DNA of 64,000 bases, from assembly GCA_015143295.1 (NCBI GenBank), contig CM026570.1:19785250-19849249 (forward strand), given 5' to 3'. The notes under the pieces were generated by a model. That model saw nothing but the letters and a program-made list of their open reading frames with translations. It had not been told where the DNA came from and ran no database searches. The translations under genes were made by a program, and so were the position numbers. This stretch comes from Tetracentron sinense. Lineage: Eukaryota; Streptophyta; Magnoliopsida; Trochodendrales; Trochodendraceae. Shown in pieces: positions 13,801 through 24,331 of this stretch (the first letter of the stretch is position 1; each line of letters begins with the position of its first letter).

Positions 13801-15483
13801 GAATAATGGTAATTGTATCAATAAAAGAGAATGAAAAAGAAAAATGGGACTGAGGGAGATTCCCTAAACGAAAACAACAAAGGATGGTGAATGTGACATT
13901 AGAATGCAAGCAGTCAACTCTGCTTTACAATCATGCGTAATGTATGCATGCATTAGAATGATATCTGTGAATGTGTGTACATGAGAGAGAGAGAGAGAGA
14001 GAGAGAAGGATTCACATTACATACTGCATTTTTAATTTTTTAAATTCTTATCTTTGTTTCCTCAAATCTTATTCTTTTCATTTGGACTATGAACAAAAGA
14101 AAACAGGCTATAACTTAGAATCTACCTGGTAGCTCTCCCAATAACTATACCAGTAGCATAATCCTTGAGAATCCAATCACGTCTAGTCCCAATTCTTCCT
14201 TCACTCTGGCACCATGTCTCTATTTCAACCACATCACCCCTATCCAGTGTCCACATTTTACAAAATGAATATCAATTCTAAGCCCAAACAACCAAAATCA
14301 ACACCGTTAAATAAGGGAGCTAAAGAACCCACCAAGCCGGGTAATCGTACACTTCGATGTGCATGCGAGCAGTCACCCATATGAGATGCAATTTTCTCAT
14401 GGTGGGGGTTGTCGCAAACCCGTCCGTAGAAAATCCAACACTCTGAGCATGGTTGCATCCAACTTCCTACATTGGTAAAATTCCAAAAAATTCAATACAG
14501 CATCTGAAAAAGAAAAAAAAAATCAAAATGGGTGTGCAATCTCCAACCAGTTCACTCAAGAACAGCAAGAATTTCCCCTACAGGTAATGAATTTATAGAT
14601 TTAAAGCAAAATTATCAAAATACTTCCAGAACTGAAAACAACCCACAATAAATTATAATGAAGTAACAAAATCCAGGTTTTATATTTCAGTCAATTTTGA
14701 AATTCCATACTAAAACACTGAAAAGTCCATTCAAGCAGAACCCAATAACCTCAACAAACATGGAAATTCAAATTTTCCCCAGAAATTAAAACAGGCCAGA
14801 ATTTACTGTAGTGCAGAATACAAAACCCAAGTTCTATAACACTAAAACATTACATTGGAGCAGAACCCAGTAGGCCCAACAAACATTCAAATCCAAAATA
14901 TTTTCCAGAAATGAAAACAACCCACAAATTATTTGTTGTAATGAACAGAACAAAACCCAAAAAAGGTCTCAAATTTCATCATAAACACTGAAATCTCAAA
15001 TTGGGTAGAATCCATTAACCAAGAAACATGCAAGAAAACAACAAACCCAGTAGTAAAAAGGCCAAAAAATTAGAAATAAACACTCAGAGAACCTAAATCA
15101 AACAGTGAAAATGCAGATAAATATCGAATTACCTGCAAGAGATTGGCAATGGTTTCTACAGTAGCGGTTTTATTAATCCCGACCTCATAAGATCTCACTA
15201 TAAAATTCTCCTTATAAGAGAGCCCATCTTCAGTCAAGCTCCCGAGCCTGAGCCGGTCCGCGAAGCTAACCGAAGCAATGGCGGAGCGGTTCAAATCTCC
15301 ATTCGAACCGGCTGTCCGGTCCGATATGGCAAGATCCGGAGCTCTGGACGGGCGAGATGCAGAGGAGGAGGAGGAGCAGGAGAGAACCGCAATGCGGCGA
15401 CGGGAAAAGGGTTTGGGAGCGGCGACGGATCGGGAATGGGCTAGAGTTCGGAGCGGATCCGCCGATTTGCAGCCCTTCAACAT
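7847..15483 (-). CDS. FATA: Plastid acyl-ACP (oleoyl-ACP) thioesterase, FatA class
   Basis: Hydrolyses acyl-ACP, mainly 18:1-ACP, ending plastid fatty acid synthesis and releasing oleate for export. Seven GT-AG exons read on the minus strand: 15483-15133, 14466-14333, 14239-14126, 9782-9687, 8915-8828, 8710-8642, 8107-7847. They join in phase to 1,113 nt (370 residues plus stop), the usual FatA length. Residues 1 to about 60 are Ser/Arg/Ala-rich, a likely plastid transit peptide. The mature part starts near DRLRLGSLTEDGLSYKE and includes NKTATVETIANLLQ, the TRRDWILKD region and the C-terminal hot-dog domain. Residues D268, N270, H272 (motif DLDMNQHVN, exon 6) and E306 (DYRREC, exon 7) match the catalytic set known from plant thioesterases; C307 follows. 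ATG at 15483 is the first in frame. No stop or frameshift seen. Intron 3 (9783-14125) is unusually long and holds a hAT element. FatA rather than FatB is judged from the sequence throughout. Confidence 0.96.
11926..12598. mobile_element. hAT-type element in FATA intron 3
   Basis: 673 bp. Ends CAATGTAGTCTAGGCG and, in reverse complement, CAGTGTAGTCAAGGCG. The flanking octamers GTACTATG (11918-11925) and GTACTGTG (12599-12606) match at seven of eight positions, the hAT hallmark. Subterminal CCTAGGCG motifs occur at both ends. No transposase. It lies about 1.5 kb downstream of the exon 3 donor in the direction of FATA transcription. Confidence 0.85.
12334..12480. repeat. Near-perfect long hairpin inside the hAT element
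   Basis: Arms 12334-12401 and 12414-12480 are almost exact reverse complements with a loop of about 12 nt. Each arm carries TTTACTCTTTACTTTCA and ACACTTTACTTTCATTTAC. Transcribed as part of FATA intron 3 it would fold into a stem of about 65 bp, a possible small-RNA precursor. It is much better paired than the element's own ends. Confidence 0.85.
13055..13440. repeat. Diverged tandem duplication in FATA intron 3
   Basis: Two adjacent units of about 190-200 bp (about 13055-13256 and 13257-13440) share in order CATG(A/C)TG, ACGGTTGA-CCG, GGGTCATGAAC, TCCCTTTTGT, GAATGGTTCA and ATATAAAGTT. No coding capacity. Confidence 0.7.
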
Positions 15484-15581
15484 CTTCTTCTTCGTTCGTT
15501 ACTCTCTCTCTTCTCGTTCAAACCACAGAATCTCTCTCTCTCTCTCTCTCTCTCTCTACTCTCTCTCTAGCTCTCTCTCTC

Positions 15582-15589
15582 TATATATA
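15582..15589 (-). promoter_or_regulatory. FATA TATA box and GA-rich leader
   Basis: TATATATA lies about 100 bp upstream of the FATA ATG at 15483. Between them the sense strand is a (GA)n microsatellite-rich leader (complement of CT runs at 15503-15580). GA/CT-rich leaders near the start site are common in plant genes; the assignment is by position only. Confidence 0.6.
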
Positions 15590-16458
15590 CGTAGGGACGA
15601 TGGAACCGAGGAATTGCTGGAGAGGGAAATACAAGCGTCACGCGCATTAGCATTGCACCGCTTCAACCAACCATCTTCCTTCTTCTCGCTCTTTCAAACC
15701 TCAGTAAACTCTCTCTTTTTCTTACTCGCTCAGATTCTATGTTCGTTGCCGACAGGTCAAGAGTCAAGACTCGGGTTTGTCACGCGAGTTAGCACGTCCC
15801 GTGTCCTTTAATCAAGACACGTAGAAGAGTGGGCTCCGTCTTTCTCTCTACTTTCTCAGGCTAAGTTAAGACTTAAGACGTAGCGGACGGTGCGGACCCC
15901 GGGTCCGCTTCATATCCTACCCCGTGTCCTCGTGTCCCTTTTTTACACCCCTTTAACCTTGGTTAAGTTTGATTAAATTAAAGTTAAGATTTTAGGTTTT
16001 TTTTTTAAAAAAGCCAGATCGGATTGTTTAACCTTAGGAGTGAGTGTATCTTATTAACCACAGTTGGTGTGTATTTAAAATTGGAGCTTAGACTAATGAG
16101 GACCCACCATTCCGTTACAAAATGGAAACGCCGGCTATGTTAAAGATTTTTCCAATATTATCATAATCCAACTGGTCATCGAACTGGATGAGTGGCCAGT
16201 TCCCAATTTGACCAGTTCAATAGTCATTCGACCGTGTCCTTTTTTATTCTAAAAAAATATACTTTTTTTCATTTTTAATCATTTATGGTCGGTTTTGACC
16301 CGTTCTCAACTGGTTCTTAGCATGTTTTACCACCGGTTCCCAATTCAACCGACCGATTCTTCCAATTTTGATAAAAATTATCGGTTTTTAATTACGCTCG
16401 ATTTTGGGGGAGTTCGACCGGCAGGTCTTGTCTAGTTCTAACAACTAGATTTTCCTAA
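15590..16458. other. FATA upstream region with MITE core fragment c
   Basis: FATA promoter-proximal sequence to about 15930. Positions about 15937-16085 contain a diverged copy of the MITE core (TTTAACCTTGGTTAAG ... TTATTAACCACAGTTGG). Positions 16150-16440 are rich in CCGGTT/AACCGG and GGTTCGACC phrases of uncertain origin. No gene. Confidence 0.45.
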
Positions 16459-16785
16459 GGAGCCAGATCATCTACGATGATAACCAGATTTCACAAATCC
16501 AGTTATCACCCCTAGATGTCACCACGTGTCTCCTTTGACACCCCTTAACCGCGGGTAAGGTTAACCCACCCATCTTTTTTTTTTTTTTTAATATTAATTT
16601 TTAAAAAGAACTTTGAAAACAGGTTTTTAATTTAAAAAAAGAATTAATATTTTTTAAAAAAAAACCAAGGGTGGGTGGGTGAACTTTACCCACGGTTAAG
16701 GGGTGTCAAAGGAGACACGTGGCAACTTCTAGGGGTGATAACCGGATTTGCCAAAACCGGTTATCCCCGTAGAGGATTTGACTCC
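16459..16785. mobile_element. Mutator-like MITE, core family copy d
   Basis: 327 bp with inverted-repeat arms of about 120 bp. Ends are GGAGCCAGATC (left) and GGAGTCAAATC (right, complement). Flanking 9-mers TTTTCCTAA (16450-16458) and TTTTCCTAC (16786-16794) match at eight of nine, as for Mutator superfamily insertions. Arms include ACACGTGG/CCACGTGT, CCCCTTAACCG and CCCACCCA; the loop is AT-rich. Best-bounded member of the shared-core family. Confidence 0.8.
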
Positions 16786-16979
16786 TTTTCCTACTGTTCA
16801 TTCATTATTGTCGCTGGGTCGAGGATTTGTCGTAGGAATCAGCACCATTCCGTGTCCTTGAGACACGCAACGGAATTTCTCTGGCAGGTGCCCCAGTACC
16901 ATAACCGGGCAACCTCTTCAGCCGACTAAGGAGGTGCATCAAACTTACAAGACACGTACTCGTGTAAAGGTTTGTCACT

Positions 16980-17285
16980 GGGGAGGTGATAGAATGCATT
17001 TTCGCATGTTTTGTTGGGCGGTACACACCTCTAAGCTTGCCATTTCTCTTCTTTCGGCATCAAGTAATTATGGTTAAGATTCACTTACATTTATGGTTAT
17101 GTAATCTCACCTTGATTTTAAAAAAATTAACCTTAGTTATGATTCGCTTATTTATGTGGATAAATTTTTTTAATATTTTTTCTAAGAAGCAAGTTTGAAT
17201 GATTTAGCAGGTGAGGTCATAGAAGAAATATGGCAACCGAGGGAGGTGTCAAACCAAATATGCGAGATGCATGCTATCACCTCCT
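16980..17285. mobile_element. Foldback MITE, core family copy e
   Basis: Terminal arms of about 75 bp: GGAGGTGATAGAATGCAT (left) pairs with ATGCATGCTATCACCTCC (right), continuing through ACACCTC, TGCCAT and TTCTTCT. The centre carries the shared core TTATGGTTAAGATTCACTTA. No clear target duplication found. Confidence 0.7.
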
Positions 17286-17879
17286 TTTAGAGACAGCCCG
17301 CTACAGCCCTTTATTGAAGAGGTTTGCCCTAATGTGATACTCGGGCATTTGCTCTTGAAAATCCGTTGCCGTACAAAAATGGGTCGGTGGCTTTTATTTG
17401 AGGGCTGTTGCAGAATACAGCCACCGAAAATGTTCACTTTCAGCGAAGAAAAAAATGGTTGTGCAATAAAGGCGGCTTTTTAGCATAGCTAAGGTGTAAA
17501 GATCCACCGTTTTAGGGTTTGTTTTTGTTAAAAAAATATTTAGGAAGGTGTAGACGCACTCTCGCTTGACTTTTCAACAAAACTTGACACGTGTCCTAAT
17601 TAAGAACCCTATGATTATACTTTAATCTTGGTTATTAGAATAAAAAAATTATAAATAATGTGTCATTTTCTAGTGAAAGCTAGAGTCATTAGGAAGGATG
17701 CACATGAAGCAACGACGTTGATGCTCCTTTTGTTTGTTTTTTTCCTTAATGGAGATCTTGATGCTCCTTAGATTATATCATGAATATCTTCTTTTGCACG
17801 TGGCTTGAGGGGGCGATTTGCACGTGGCTTGGTTTGTGATTTGCTTGGTAGGGGCGGGCGTTTGTTGTATATTGAACTG
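17286..17879. other. Intergenic, no gene seen
   Basis: Contains short open frames on both strands with no recognisable domain and some weak repeat similarity to the flanking MITEs (ACACGTGTC at about 17590). Nothing firm. Confidence 0.4.
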
Positions 17880-18086
17880 GTTTTTTAAAAAACTCTAAAA
17901 ACAGTTTTTAAATTTTTTTTAAAAAATTAATATTTAAAAAAAAAAACCAAAGAAGGTAAGTGAACCTTAAGGGTGGATGAACCTTACCCACGGTTAAGGG
18001 GTGTCAAAGGAGACACGTGGCGACCTCTAGGGGTGATAACCGGATTTGCCAAATCCAATCATCACTGTAGAGTATTTGACTCCTAA
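17880..18086. mobile_element. One-armed copy of the 16459 MITE (copy g)
   Basis: From about 17960 it repeats the right arm of the element at 16459-16785: TTACCCACGGTTAAGGGGTG, GGAGACACGTGGC, GGGGTGATAACCGGATTTG, ending near TTTGACTCCT. The matching left arm is absent or too diverged, so this is a truncated copy. Confidence 0.7.
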
Positions 18087-18210
18087 TTATAATAGGACTT
18101 TGCTTCTCGGCCCTCACCTTTTGAAGTCAGGGTTTTTGCGGCCATAAAACAATCCACATTATTAATATTTTATTTTTTAAAAAGTTTTGTGAATGCAGTA
18201 TTCGAAGAAA

Positions 18211-18464
18211 AATAATCACCTCCTTGCTGGTGGAGCAAAGGAAGGTGTCTCATCCTCTTTTCTCGCCTTGTGTCCTATTTTTAACTACCTTTAACTGTGG
18301 TTAAAATTTTCTAACCCAACAATTAAAGCATCTAATCTTGGTTTTTAAAAAGAAAAAATAATTATTTTAACCACAAGGGATACAACTAGTTCACCATGGT
18401 TCAATGGCAATTAAAGGGACTTAATTTGTGAGGGTTTGCTCCTCATCCGAGGAGAGGATTATTG
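18211..18464. mobile_element. Foldback MITE, core family copy h
   Basis: Ends AATAATCACCTCCTTGC and, in complement, CAATAATCCTCTCCTCGG. Inner part has the shared core (TTTAACTGTGGTTAAAATTT ... AATCTTGGTTTTTAAAAAG). Same subfamily as 19379 and 59144. Confidence 0.65.
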
Positions 18465-18536
18465 TTCTATTTGACCCTAGAATCCATTAAAAAAAAAACC
18501 AGTTTAAATACAAAGAGATCTGCTTCACAACTCACC

Positions 18537-18664
18537 AAGGAGCTCCCCTTTTTACACTATCACGGTGGTAATTTTGTAATTATGATGTATTACAAAATTA
18601 CCCCAGCCTCCTTGATAAAATTACAAATGTGCCACTATTGTAGTGTAAAAACGGGAGCTCTGCT
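18537..18664. repeat. Short foldback with GGAGCTCC ends
   Basis: Arms GGAGCTCCCCTTTTTACACTA and TAGTGTAAAAACGGGAGCTC pair, with an inner stem around GGTAATTTTGTAA/TTACAAAATTACC. It resembles a small MITE. No target duplication identified. Confidence 0.55.
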
Positions 18665-18931
18665 TTAACGCCTGCTTTAACGCCGTGAAGCATAGCTCTG
18701 GCTCAAAATTTATCTCTTAAAAAAGAAGTCTCACGGAGACACGTGAACCCGAGCCCCACAAGGATTTCATTGGGCAGTATCTCATTGTTTATTGCCAACT
18801 CAGGCTCAACTTTGGCAAAAAAGTTGAGCTCAAGCTGTATTTAGGCCAACTCTGACTAAACACCCACCCGAACTTATATAAACATAATACTATTTAATTT
18901 ATAATTATATATACACATATTCCTATGACAT

Positions 18932-19115
18932 TGGATCACAGTCAATTGTAATTGAATTGAGGAGAGTTCAATCGCATGTGTCACTTGTGGATTGGAGGAG
19001 AAAAAAATTGAACTTTTATTCCTACTTTTTTTTTTCTCCTCCCATCAACGAGCAATACATATGATTCTACTCTCTCGAATTCAATCACAATTGACCTATC
19101 CAGTCTCTGTCCCTC
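18932..19115. repeat. Foldback related to the arms of the 5244 element
   Basis: Left arm GGATCACAGTCAATTGTAAT and the following GAATTGAGGAGAGTTCAATC pair with GATTCTACTCTCTCGAATTC and AATCACAATTGACC on the right. It matches the outer arm of the element at 5244-5596 but lacks its TTAACC core, so the arm exists without the core. Confidence 0.6.
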
Positions 19116-19225
19116 TAGGTCATATGACAAGGTGTAGCATTATTATACATAATTTTTTCATTGCGGTTAGTTATTAGTCGGCACAGGTTTAGCTTACGAT
19201 GTGTTTGTTTGAAAGCCCCCAAATA

Positions 19226-19372
19226 TATGAGTATTTTATAAAAAGCCAACAAAGAATTCCATTAATAAGTGGCTATTTTGATATGGTTGGTTACTTGTCA
19301 TTACCTTATGATGTGGTTGGAAGTATTGGCCAAATGAATATTTTATAGAAAGCCAACAAGGATTTCCATTTT
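19226..19372. repeat. Short direct repeat
   Basis: The phrase TATTTTATA(A/G)AAAGCCAAC followed by AA(A/G)GAATTCCATT-like sequence occurs at about 19231 and 19339, roughly 100 bp apart: a local duplication of unknown origin. Confidence 0.6.
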
Positions 19373-19378
19373 AAAAAA

Positions 19379-19642
19379 GAGCAAGTCATCTCCTCGTGCC
19401 GAGGAGGGGACTATTCCTCCTTGCTCTCACAAACCCTTTGAACTATGGTTAAAAAATTAACCACCTCTTGTGGTTATTTTTTTTTAAATATTTTTTTCTA
19501 AAAACCAAGGATAAATGTGTAAATCTTAGAGGTGACCAAATCTTAACCACAGTTAATGTAAGTAAAAATTGGACACGTGGCCCCAAAAATAGGGGATGAG
19601 ACGGTAAGTCACCTCCACCACCCGAGGAGGTGACTATTTTCC
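19379..19642. mobile_element. Foldback MITE, core family copy i
   Basis: Left end GTCATCTCCTCGTGCCGAGG and right end ACCCGAGGAGGTGACTATTT are complementary. Core: TTGAACTATGGTTAAAAAAT ... AAATCTTAACCACAGTTAAT. GGACACGTGGCC lies inside the right arm. Same subfamily as 18211 and 59144. Confidence 0.65.
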
Positions 19643-20273
19643 TTTTTTTTTAAATGATTGTTTATCTTTTGTCACGATTCAGACGAATTTATTAGATCAA
19701 TTTAGGAGGCCCCAATGATCATAGTCAACCTATCCAATTTTCATACTGCCATGATTGATCCTATATATCGGTAGTTTTCCTTGGCGGCTAGCAAAAGGAA
19801 CACGCTCCATTTACTAACCCTAACAACTAACAATAGATGAAATGATACTACCATATACATGTCATGCAATTTTTGTTAAGTTTGTGAATTTTAGGCATAA
19901 CTTGGGCTCAACCCAAATTTTAAAAAATAGTAAATAAATTTTATGGACACGACCCATTTATTTAGTTGGGGTTTGAACTTGGTGTAGATAGGAAAGCAAC
20001 GGTTGCCCCACTGGTTGGGTTTGCATGGTGTTACTTGGTTGACCCGGAATCAAGTCTGGGGAGGATGTGATGTTGGAAAATCCACCCGACCACTAACCCT
20101 GAACCAATAGTAACACTGCTCACTGTGACTGTAGTCTAATCGTAAATCGATCACCGAAAAAAAATGGTGTAGATAGACTTGACCTAAATTAGCCTTAACC
20201 TATCCCAACTCGGTCTAGTTCAACTTGAATTGTGCATGGGCAACTTGACCTGGCCCATATTGGTATGATGTCT
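19643..20273. other. Intergenic, nothing supported
   Basis: AT-rich unique sequence. No gene or clear repeat identified. Confidence 0.45.
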
Positions 20274-20520
20274 AGGGGTGCACTCAAGTCAAGCTAGCTC
20301 ATTGGCTCGACTCAGGTCGACTCGTTTGAGGAAAGCTCAAGTTGGCATTTCAAGCTCGATCAAATCAAGCCAGATTTTTATTTCGAGCTCAAATGTTAAA
20401 CAAGCCATGTTTGATTCGGCCGACTCAAAGCTTGGCACGTTTAGGTTTAGGGCTCGATTCAGCTCGGAATATATATATATATATATATATTCTCTATTTT
20501 TTTTGTTCATATAACCATCA
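20274..20520. mobile_element. Fragment of the TAGGGGTG hAT-type family, with (TA)n
   Basis: Begins CTAGGGGTGCACTCAAGTC and continues with repeated AGCTCGA/TCGAGCT motifs as in 5645-6244, then runs into (AT)11 at 20468-20490. The opposite end was not found. Confidence 0.5.
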
Positions 20521-20692
20521 TTACATTTTCCTCACAACAAATGTGGTTGAAGGTGGCCATCTTGGCCTTAAAAGAAAGAATAGTAAAAAAAACTGTTTGG
20601 AGAGAATTGGGATCACAAAGGTGGTTCTTCTTGCCTAATTGTACTGTAGTGTACTAGTGCAAGGGAGGACCTTCCTCTCCAACATGGAGAGG

Positions 20693-21189
20693 TGTTGACG
20701 GTTAGTCTAAAAACATTCACAAATCAGAACACAATTAGTTACAATAAACAAAGAAACAAAATAAATAATTATATAATGAATCATTCGAACTGAAAAGCGC
20801 TCAGAGAGTCTTTCTTGAAGATAGTCGAAACCTCCCATTGTACAAGTGATAAGACAGCTCTATCTTCAAAATTCAACTCAGCTCGGATTCATCCGATCTT
20901 TCCCTACAAGTTTACATTGTTTGGCGGAAGACAGCAGTACCCAACCTCCTTAAGAATGCCCGAATAAATTAATTTTAAATTAAAATTGAATTTCTTCACA
21001 TACTTTAAATTTAACCACATATATAAAATTAATTTCAATTAAATTAATTTAATCTCATGATTAAAACGTCCCATGATATGAGATTTTAAAATCGGGTTAA
21101 ATTATTTTACCAATTAATTCAAAATACTTCTAAATTTAATTATTTAAAATAAATTATATTAAGTTTTGCAGATTGTCAAAAATATGACA
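20693..21189 (-). repeat. Candidate copia-type LTR or solo LTR
   Basis: Starts TGTTGACGGTTAG and ends AAAAATATGACA. Directly beyond it AAGTCTCCCCTT reads on the minus strand as AAGGGGAGACTT, a polypurine-tract-like sequence adjacent to a minus-strand 3' LTR. No partner LTR or target duplication found, so this is tentative. Confidence 0.35.
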
Positions 21190-21904
21190 AAGTCTCCCCT
21201 TAGGCTATGCGGTTTCGGGTTGATGGATTTGTCCAATTAAGGCCCAATCCAAAATTGACGATCCGATCGGAATATCTCAAGATTCTAGTCAAGTAGGATG
21301 GACCCAAAATGGTCTGCCCAATTAGTCTAGATAAGAGACGATCCATTTGGATTGTCAAATAAATTAATCTCGAGGTCTGTCTAAAAAGACAATCCATTTG
21401 GATCAATTAAACGGGTCCGAATTGAAAAGTCTGGTCCCAAGAGAGATCCATCCATATGATATGGCTTGTCAAGAAAGTTTGGATGAGAAGCTTCAAAGTA
21501 TATCTCAGATCCGTCATTTTGTACCTCTGCAACAGGGGTATTATATTTCCTTGGTCTAGAGGTAACTTGCCAGAACTTCAGCTATTAAAAAATGAACTCA
21601 GTAGTACAGTAGACCCTCTTGTAATTGATAACCTTGGTGGGAAGAAATTATATTAATTATAAGAGAATATTATATATAAGAATCACTATATTGATCCATC
21701 AAAAATTTTCTTTTCAAGTTTAGTAAAGTTAACCTATTTTTCAAAATGAATAAGAAACATCATTTACTTTGAGAAGAGGCAAAATTTCTTTTTGAACTTT
21801 GCTTTTTGTGGGATTCTCCCTTTAACTTTTGTTGATTATTTTGAAGTCTTCATATAATGGTTTTCTTTTTTGCTTTTTCTTTCTAAAATATCTAAAACTT
21901 TTAC
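21190..21904. other. Intergenic, no gene seen
   Basis: Possibly remnant interior of the putative minus-strand copia element (repeats of GATCCATTTGGAT-like phrases at 21340-21410). AT-rich beyond 21650. No coding domain recognised. Confidence 0.4.
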
Positions 21905-22022
21905 ATCAGATGTTAGCTTGGGCATTGGAGCTCTTGCAACTCATACCCTTGGGAGGATTGGATCCCACGACCTCCCTCCATCGAAGTCCACAGCCCTACC
22001 ACTCACGCAAGAGGGGGGGGGG
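21905..22022 (-). mobile_element. tRNA-type SINE, copy 1
   Basis: On the minus strand a box-A-like TGCGTGAGTGG (22009-21999) is followed by a box-B-like GGATCCAATCC (21965-21955), then GAGTTGCAAGAGCTCCAATG. The same modules in the same order occur at 60130 (+) and 56405 (-). The spacing of the two boxes fits an internal RNA polymerase III promoter. Confidence 0.6.
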
Positions 22023-22263
22023 GGTATATCTAAAACTTTATACTATATATGATAATTTATTAACCAAAAATAATTTTATCTCTTTCTCTTCCTAGTACCT
22101 AATCCATCATAAAGTGTTTATAAGATTCATATAACTATGTATTAATATAGTATAAAAACTTCTCTTATAATTAAGAATATACTAAAAAATTCTTTAAAAA
22201 TTATTAAATAGCAAGTATAAGAGATTATTAATTATACACTATATAACCAAGTTGGTTCCTTAT

Positions 22264-23410
22264 TGAAATTCCTATGATCGATGATCTCTAAGACCTAGAG
22301 GGGGTGAATAGGTCTACCTAGGGATTTCTACCAATTTTTATTTTAATTAATTATGTGGTAGAATCACACAAGCACAAAATCCAAACACACAGGATTTTTA
22401 ACGTGGAAACCTTTTCGGGAAAAACCACGGGAACACGTCCAGCAAAACAATCCACTAAGAGAAAGATTTGCAGTACAAGACTTAGACCTTACCCAACATG
22501 GACACGACACTACGTTCCTTGGTACAGGATCTTGATCTTGTAGACCACGAACAACTTGGTTCGATCTCTACCACAGTAGCTTCGGTTCCTCACCGGCCAA
22601 ATCTTCTCAAAGGTTCTTGACACCATGATCTCCAAAGATCGATCTCCTTCTGCGAAGGCTCCGGATCACACACACCGGCCAGAGACACACACACGTGTCG
22701 GGGTTGTCGAATCAATTATCAAACAATCTCTAAAGAGATCTTAAAGACATGAAGATCACACAATGCAAGATCTAAGAATAGAAAGGTTGTTCTTGCATTC
22801 TCTAGAGGGTTGTGAGAGGAGGGATTAACAATAATCAATGAGAAATAATGGAAACCCTAGGAAGGAGTTCTCCAGCTTCCACTCTCACAAAAATAATCAA
22901 CACACACGAATTAGGTCACTTAAAGTCGTATTTATAGACCCCCATAGAAATTGGATAAGGTTAGGAGTGTGAAAACATGAAATCCACTCCATTCGGTCGA
23001 CCGGTCATGACCATCGGTCCACTGGTCCAAAACACCCTCTCTAGAAAAATTTGCCTAACAAATTATTGCACTTTCGATCGACCAGCAGGCCTTCGGTCAA
23101 CCGGTAAGTCCTTCGGTCGACCGGTTAAGCATATTTTCCCATTTATCAAAAGATTTTTACATGGGTCTTATATAATGGGTATTATACTAACCTCCTAGTT
23201 TCATAACTAGATTATCTAAGTCAAAACCAACCTAAAAATTAGGTCACTAAGTCAATTGCCTTCCTAAAGCCAAAGGCGATGCTTGATATAGATATCTTCC
23301 AATTTCTTCAGCTTCTTCAAGCTTCACCAAGCATGACAAGTAGACTCTTACAGTGACACACTTGACTTATTCTTTGATAACAGAATTTGCCAAAACATTT
23401 TGGAGTTACA
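22264..23410 (-). repeat. Sirevirus 3' LTR
   Basis: 1,147 bp, on the minus strand TGTAACTCC...GAATTTCA. Holds a cluster of GGTCGACC-centred palindromes (about 22993-23130, such as CGGTCGACCGGT). Clustered palindromes in LTRs are a known Sirevirus trait. More diverged from the 5' LTR copies than the Athila LTRs are from each other, so it is the older element. Confidence 0.85.
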
Positions 23411-23424
23411 ATCTCCCCCTTTGG
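23411..23424 (-). promoter_or_regulatory. Sirevirus polypurine tract
   Basis: Reads CCAAAGGGGGAGAT on the minus strand, directly next to the 3' LTR. Two further AxGGGGGAGAT-like tracts occur upstream (complement at 23716-23730 and 25635-25645). Repeated polypurine tracts are described for Sireviruses. Confidence 0.75.
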
Positions 23425-24331
23425 CAATTCTGTGTCAAAAATAAAACCACGAACATACAAAGGACATTCTTTCCCAAATTGATTGAAAAAACAGAAAGAC
23501 AAACTTTACATGACTCAAAACATTCAAATTACATGACCTATACCATACACAACTGACTCATCATCCTTGTCAAGCAATCCAATGTTGAAGTCTTCAAGCT
23601 CAGGCTGTTATCTACACATGCTAAAACAAATAATACCTGTGAAGCATGGAGAAATAAAGATAGATATAACCATAATCCATAGATAGCAGAGACTTATGTG
23701 AGCTTAATAAAAAACATCTCCCCCATTTTTGCACAAAATGTCAAAGGCATAATGAAATAGCATAGCAGCACTACACCAGATTATAAAGAGATTCAAAAAA
23801 AAAAAAAAAAAAACATTTAAAGCAAGCATTCTCTAAATAACATAAACAATCAGTATTGCAACTGAAACATATACCATCCATACAGTAATCCCATAGCCAA
23901 GATAATAGTTTAGTACATAGTCTGAAAGGAAAATACAAACTACTACTAACTAGTACTACTGACTCAACCGAACTACAGACACCATCCAAAAAGTAATACT
24001 AGTGTCCTAGGTCAACCAAACAAAGTCAACATCAACAACATCACGACTCATCATCAGAAGCCAACTGAGTCTCATAGTAAATCCTGAAATCACGCAAATC
24101 ACGATGCACATCCTGAATATCACGCTAAACTCCCAGTACGGTAGCATCCAATGAGCCAAGGCAACCACAAACCTTAGTCTGGAACAACTGAAACTCTCCT
24201 CGAAACTCAGTCAGTGAAGAAGCAATCTAGCTAGACTCGGTTCTCATGGCTGCCATCATATCAACAAGATCGGACATCGTGATACGTTGATGAGTCGGTC
24301 CAACACATGTATCAGGAGCAGCATCAGGGTC

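Noticed and set aside
15278-15811. 177-codon plus-strand open frame overlapping FATA exon 1
   Set aside because: Antisense to exon 1 and the GA-rich leader; its Leu/Ser runs are the translated microsatellite.
22355-22543. Open frame repeated at 44696 and 54751
   Set aside because: It is antisense sequence of the Sirevirus LTR present in each LTR copy.
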